Below, piece after piece: positions 59,521-64,000 of a DNA stretch of 64,000 bases; within the stretch, counting starts at the first letter, position 1; every line of letters starts with the position of its first letter. Made by a program: the position numbers and the translations under genes. The stretch comes from Druceiella hillmani (taxonomy: Eukaryota; Arthropoda; Insecta; Lepidoptera; Hepialidae), in contig JAYKKI010000138.1 of NCBI GenBank assembly GCA_039881145.1, positions 1,417,501-1,481,500 on the forward strand, in the 5' to 3' direction. A model generated the notes under the pieces. It made no database searches. It saw nothing but the letters and a program-made list of their open reading frames with translations, and was not told the origin of the DNA.

Positions 59521-62500
59521 TCGTGTACTATGATTTACTTAGTTAAATCAATATATTTACTAGATTTTCTATATGAATATTTTAATTAAAGAAATACTCG
59601 CCTAACTTTTGAGAAAGATAATTAACGCTATAATTAATACAAGCCAGCACTAATTATTTAGCTACAGATATGGCGGATAGTAAGGTTAAACGATAAAGGC
59701 GCTCCTTATCACGGAGTGTCGCCACTATAATTGATTTACAACGACTCGGTCGTTGACCGCTCTATAATTACAATATTCAACCACCCGCATTGTAGACGGT
59801 TTATGGCAAGTTTACCGGATATATACTGATAAGGGAAGAGGAGGCGACGACCACGGAGAAGCAAAAGGTGGTAAACTGTCTAAGTAATGAGCGTCCGTTT
59901 TTTATTTTATTGAAAAAAACTACTTAGAATAGATTAAACCTCGCTCTGTTAAAGATCCGCTACTTGTGTAATGATAAAACGAAGTGTAATAAAATTTGAC
60001 ATAATGTATTTTTTTAGTTTTCTTTTTTGAGGTTACGGAAGTACCCCAATAAAAAAAACGTCCGAAAAAAATCCTTAACGAGTCCTTAAAAAATTATTAA
60101 TTGTCTGTTTGTCAGTCATAGCCGTTTTTTCTGAAAAATTGCTTGATATATATTTGGGCTTAGCATAATAAAAAACATATTAATCTGCATATAACTCAAA
60201 AGATAATATTCAAAGTGCATAAAAACATATTTTAAGTTTGTGAGGGATTAAGGTTTTAAATAGTTTAATGGAAATATTATGTACCTAAGTGTTCTTAATT
60301 GATTAAATGTGTACAAAATACTCAAAGTTAGAATTCGGGAACACATGTGTCTAAAAATTTCAATTCTATCTCTGAAAAATATCTTAAAGAGAATATGTTC
60401 ACCAAACTAGTTTAAAAATGATTATTCAACATGCATTTTTGAATCTTTATTTTAATTTACACGCTAGAGGAGAATCTACCAAAAATGCTATAACGGTATA
60501 TCACTAAATTCAAAAATATATCATTGTAAATCATATGTGCAAAACAGCCAATATTTTCCTTGACTGTATCACACAATGTTTCCAAGTGATCACCTGATCT
60601 GTACACGCTCGATTTTGCCACGTTGATATTATAAAAAACATCTATACGCATTATATAAATATTTAACTGTCATCGTAGTTGTCTTCTGTAATCATGAAAC
60701 CTTCATCGTCAATTAATGTCATACTTCATACGCAGCGAACTTCACAAGAACTCCCCGAATTTTTATTGCTCGGAATCTGTTCTCTTCACGTGCTTAAAAA
60801 ATCTGTACTATAAAAATACTTTTATTTCCCGAACGGAACACGGACTGTAATAATCACTATTAAACCTACTAATACGATTATAATACTCCACTTTTAAGAG
60901 TACACATCTTTAATCTAGCCTAAAATAAACCAGGCGAATTTCCAATATTACATATATGCTTTATAACAATACTTAAAACCTAACAGATTACTTACCTTCA
61001 GTAAAAGCGCTATGTAGTCCATAAATAGAGGATTGAGGGGTTTGTTAGTTAATAGTTATTTACTTGCCCCTAATCTGTTTAATGCGAGGGTTGTAAGGGC
61101 TGCTTTGGAATATGAATGTTCAAAGATTTTCATTCCATTCTACTTAGTTCTATTGTAAATGAATGGAAATAATAAAAAGGGTTGAAAATTAAATTAAACT
61201 ATGAAGATTATTTATTCGCTTGTTGATAAATGAAACAATAATAAATAAAAAATACAATTCGGGGTACCAGGTAAACAGAAATATGCAGTACATTAATTAA
61301 TATAAATAAGAATCAAACCATTTTTAAAGATATATAAATTTGGGTTGTGCATACCAAAATTAAAAATTAAAACTTTAGGATTAGGTCCACTAATAAAACA
61401 AAACACTGAATAATATTTTAAAAAAAAACGTATTGAAAAATATTCTTACATATGAACATTACGATCTCAAATATATAAAAATACACATATAAACACACAC
61501 ACATTTATATAGTTTATGTGTTTGTGTGTATGTACATGTGTTTAAATATGGACCAAATTTTCGACAACGACACAGATCACAATACTTGAGGAACCGTTTT
61601 CAAACTTCGCCGAGAAATAAATGTTGGATAGTCGTGCGTACTATGATTTGAAATAGGAAGAGTTTAACGAGAAAAGAGGAAATACGTTAAGGCCCGCAAT
61701 TTACGGTGTTTTCTTTTTTTAATTGAGATCCTATAAACTTGAAAGTAGAAAGTAAAACATGATAAAATATCCAATTTGTTTCTACCTTTTACGTTATTAA
61801 ATAAAATTAGCTTAAATTCTCAGACAGTATTCAGAAATTTTCTATTGAAATAGAGATTTCAGGTTTCCTACCGCTTACATCATTGCGTCACGATGAACAT
61901 AACCAAAATTAAGAATGATTGAATCATATGGATTACATTTAATTTGAACATACATAAAACTCTTGAAAATCCAATATTTTCATGTAAAAATAATAAACAG
62001 AAAGCTTAAAATAGATATGAGTTAAAATGAATTTTTCGAGACATTCATTATGAATCGCAAATAAATGATGAAATAATTTTGCCGCAAATATTTAAATATC
62101 AGAAAAGAAATGTGTCCAAGATATTATTGGAGTGGCATTAAATTATATCGTAAAGCCTTTTACTTTTTGTGACCAAATTTAAACGTTACATGTTATTTAA
62201 ATTATAAGCTGCATAGCAAATGAATCGAAAACACTAATATAAACAATCTTCTTTAGCTTTCTAAACAAAGTTCTGAATGTCAAATTCTCTACTGTAATAC
62301 ATTCTACAATGATCGATAAACGTAGAGACACTACTATTTTATTGTTTCTTAACTTTACTATGAGTAAATAATCCACTTGCTCGTAATTATTGATACTTCT
62401 ATATTATATACCCCTTTTACAACTTATATATTCATATGTGTATGAGCACAGTACAGATGTAGGGTCAAGGGATGTTTATGATGTTATTACCTGCATTGAA

Positions 62501-64000
62501 CATTCCGGGGTACGCAATGTATAACCTAACCTCTCTGACCTCGTCCCAATATTCTCGACCTGCGTTAACTCACTGCTTTAAACGTACAATTTTCTAACTC
62601 CTGTTTACAGTTTACCTAACTACTCGTGTATATACAATTTACACAAATATAGGTGAAGGCTTCATGCATAATCGAGTTAGCATCGCGAAAGAGGTTACGT
62701 TGTAAAGGCATCCTTTAGGTAGACCTATGTACTTGACGAATTTACTGCTCTCCTTTAGGAAGCTCGTTGGGTGATTAAGATGGAATATATAAGGCAGTTC
62801 CAGAAGGCTAAATCGCTTAATGAATATTAGGAGACTATAAGTTTTTCTTTTATGAAATTGGAAGTTATTAGCACACTCTATATAGTTCGTGAAATATCGT
62901 CAAAGCTGCTAAAATAATCAAACTGACATGTAAATCTACAACAAAGTTGTAAGAGGATAATGTCAGTTAATTGAATGATTACCGAAAATGTTGCGTTAAA
63001 CATTTCCTTCGGAGAGTACAGAAACTGAAATGGGTATAATTAGTTGTTGGTTTAGATTTTATTTACCTAAAAACCTAATTTCTATTTATTTTTCGACTAC
63101 GAAACGAAAACTGATCCGAAATTCAAATGTTTGCTCTTTGACTGAATTTTTTTGCTGAATTTAAACAATAAGTAAAGGTTTTTGCTGACTAAATACAACT
63201 TACAAACGCAAAATATTTTAGATTATATAGATGTAACGGCAACACTGTGTAAGCTCTTCGACTTTAGAAAATAACCAAAATTTAGATCATATAGAAGCAA
63301 CGCCGAAGAAATGTTTCTCAAGGAAACTAGTTATACCGTATTGTTAACGCGCAGTTTCTTTTTAGTTTTGCCTGTCTTGGACTCTATTAATCTAATTTAA
63401 TTAATTTCCATCGAAAGCTCAGTACAAATTTTCCTAATAAATTTTTCTACTCTTAGAAATTTGTTCATAAACTTCTTAAAAATTATTTCACGAAAGATAG
63501 TGAACAGAAATTCCTTTTGTTGAAATCTAATTTTATAACTAGATGTTAGGTTAATTAATTATTTGTAGCGTCCAACTACCTATGATTGATTACCTAAATC
63601 TCCCAAACTAAAAAAGGCCCAAATCTTCAAAGGCCTACTTCTACGCCTAAGAATAATTTTGATAACTTAGAGGAAGAGTTTTTATTATTAATCTATAATC
63701 GTGAAGTAATTTTGGTAAAACCAATCTGAAAAAAGCCTTTTTGTTGTCTACCGCATGAAAAACTTATAGTTTCAAATTTCAAATTATTTTTCTGGTTTCT
63801 ACTAAATTTCACGTTCCTTTAGTCATAATTTTAATAGTTTTATCACTTAGCTAGTACAATTTTAATATTGGTTATTCTAATTTTAGAATTAACACATGAG
63901 CCAACATAATTATTCAGTAATGTACCAATTAATGTGATATTTTTAATTTGCGAACCTCAAAACAAATAAACGTAAGAAAAAAAATTTAAACCATATACAT
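59521..64000. other. Mostly gene-free AT-rich stretch
   Basis: No gene supported. It holds a decayed TE scrap (60,034-60,160) and one weak candidate minus-strand coding end (60,663-60,722). Two GC-richer patches are present: 59,660-59,880, which includes ACGACTCGGTCGTTG, and 62,500-62,840. I could not assign either. The frame at 60,457-60,651 (minus) has no recognisable domain. Confidence 0.4.
60034..60160. repeat. Decayed TE scrap
   Basis: GAGGTTACGGAAGTACCCC followed by TAAAAAAAACGTCCG and TTGTCTGTTTGTCAGTCATA resembles the tail region of elements related to the ACGGAACCC motif in macrorepeat block A. Family unknown. Confidence 0.35.

Overview
The window looks like AT-rich non-coding DNA from an arthropod, most likely an insect. 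The evidence is the very low GC, long (TA)n tracts, and the mobile elements present: a jockey-type LINE, a piggyBac element, a mariner remnant and fragments of repeat families common in insect genomes. The species cannot be fixed from the sequence. No intact host protein-coding gene, rRNA or tRNA could be supported. All convincing protein homology belongs to transposable elements, and every one of those genes is broken.

Layout. Positions 160-13,690 are three head-to-tail, strongly diverged copies of one large non-coding unit (roughly 5 kb full length), with weaker pieces at 15.76-16.4 and 19.13-19.7 kb. A second block at 33.77-42.3 kb carries three more copies of the same unit in the same orientation, with a shorter period of about 3.7-4.3 kb. 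Between the blocks lie a long foldback (20.9-21.07 kb), a structurally complete jockey-type LINE with an 11-bp target-site duplication (22,015-26,584) and a piggyBac element with terminal repeats (30,000-32,189).

The right half (43-64 kb) is mostly featureless AT-rich sequence. It contains a mariner remnant that is itself interrupted (48.1-49.23 kb), a decayed LINE reverse-transcriptase fragment (50.7-51.34 kb), a second copy of a TTAA-flanked foldback element (59.33-59.52 kb; first copy at 34.75-35.03 kb), several perfect short-loop hairpins and more (TA)n tracts.

Nothing here forms a pathway. The window records tandem duplication of an ancient non-coding segment, then successive TE insertion and decay. 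The most unusual signal is the dispersed macrorepeat family. It was found by eye comparison, so alignment is needed to fix its borders and divergence.
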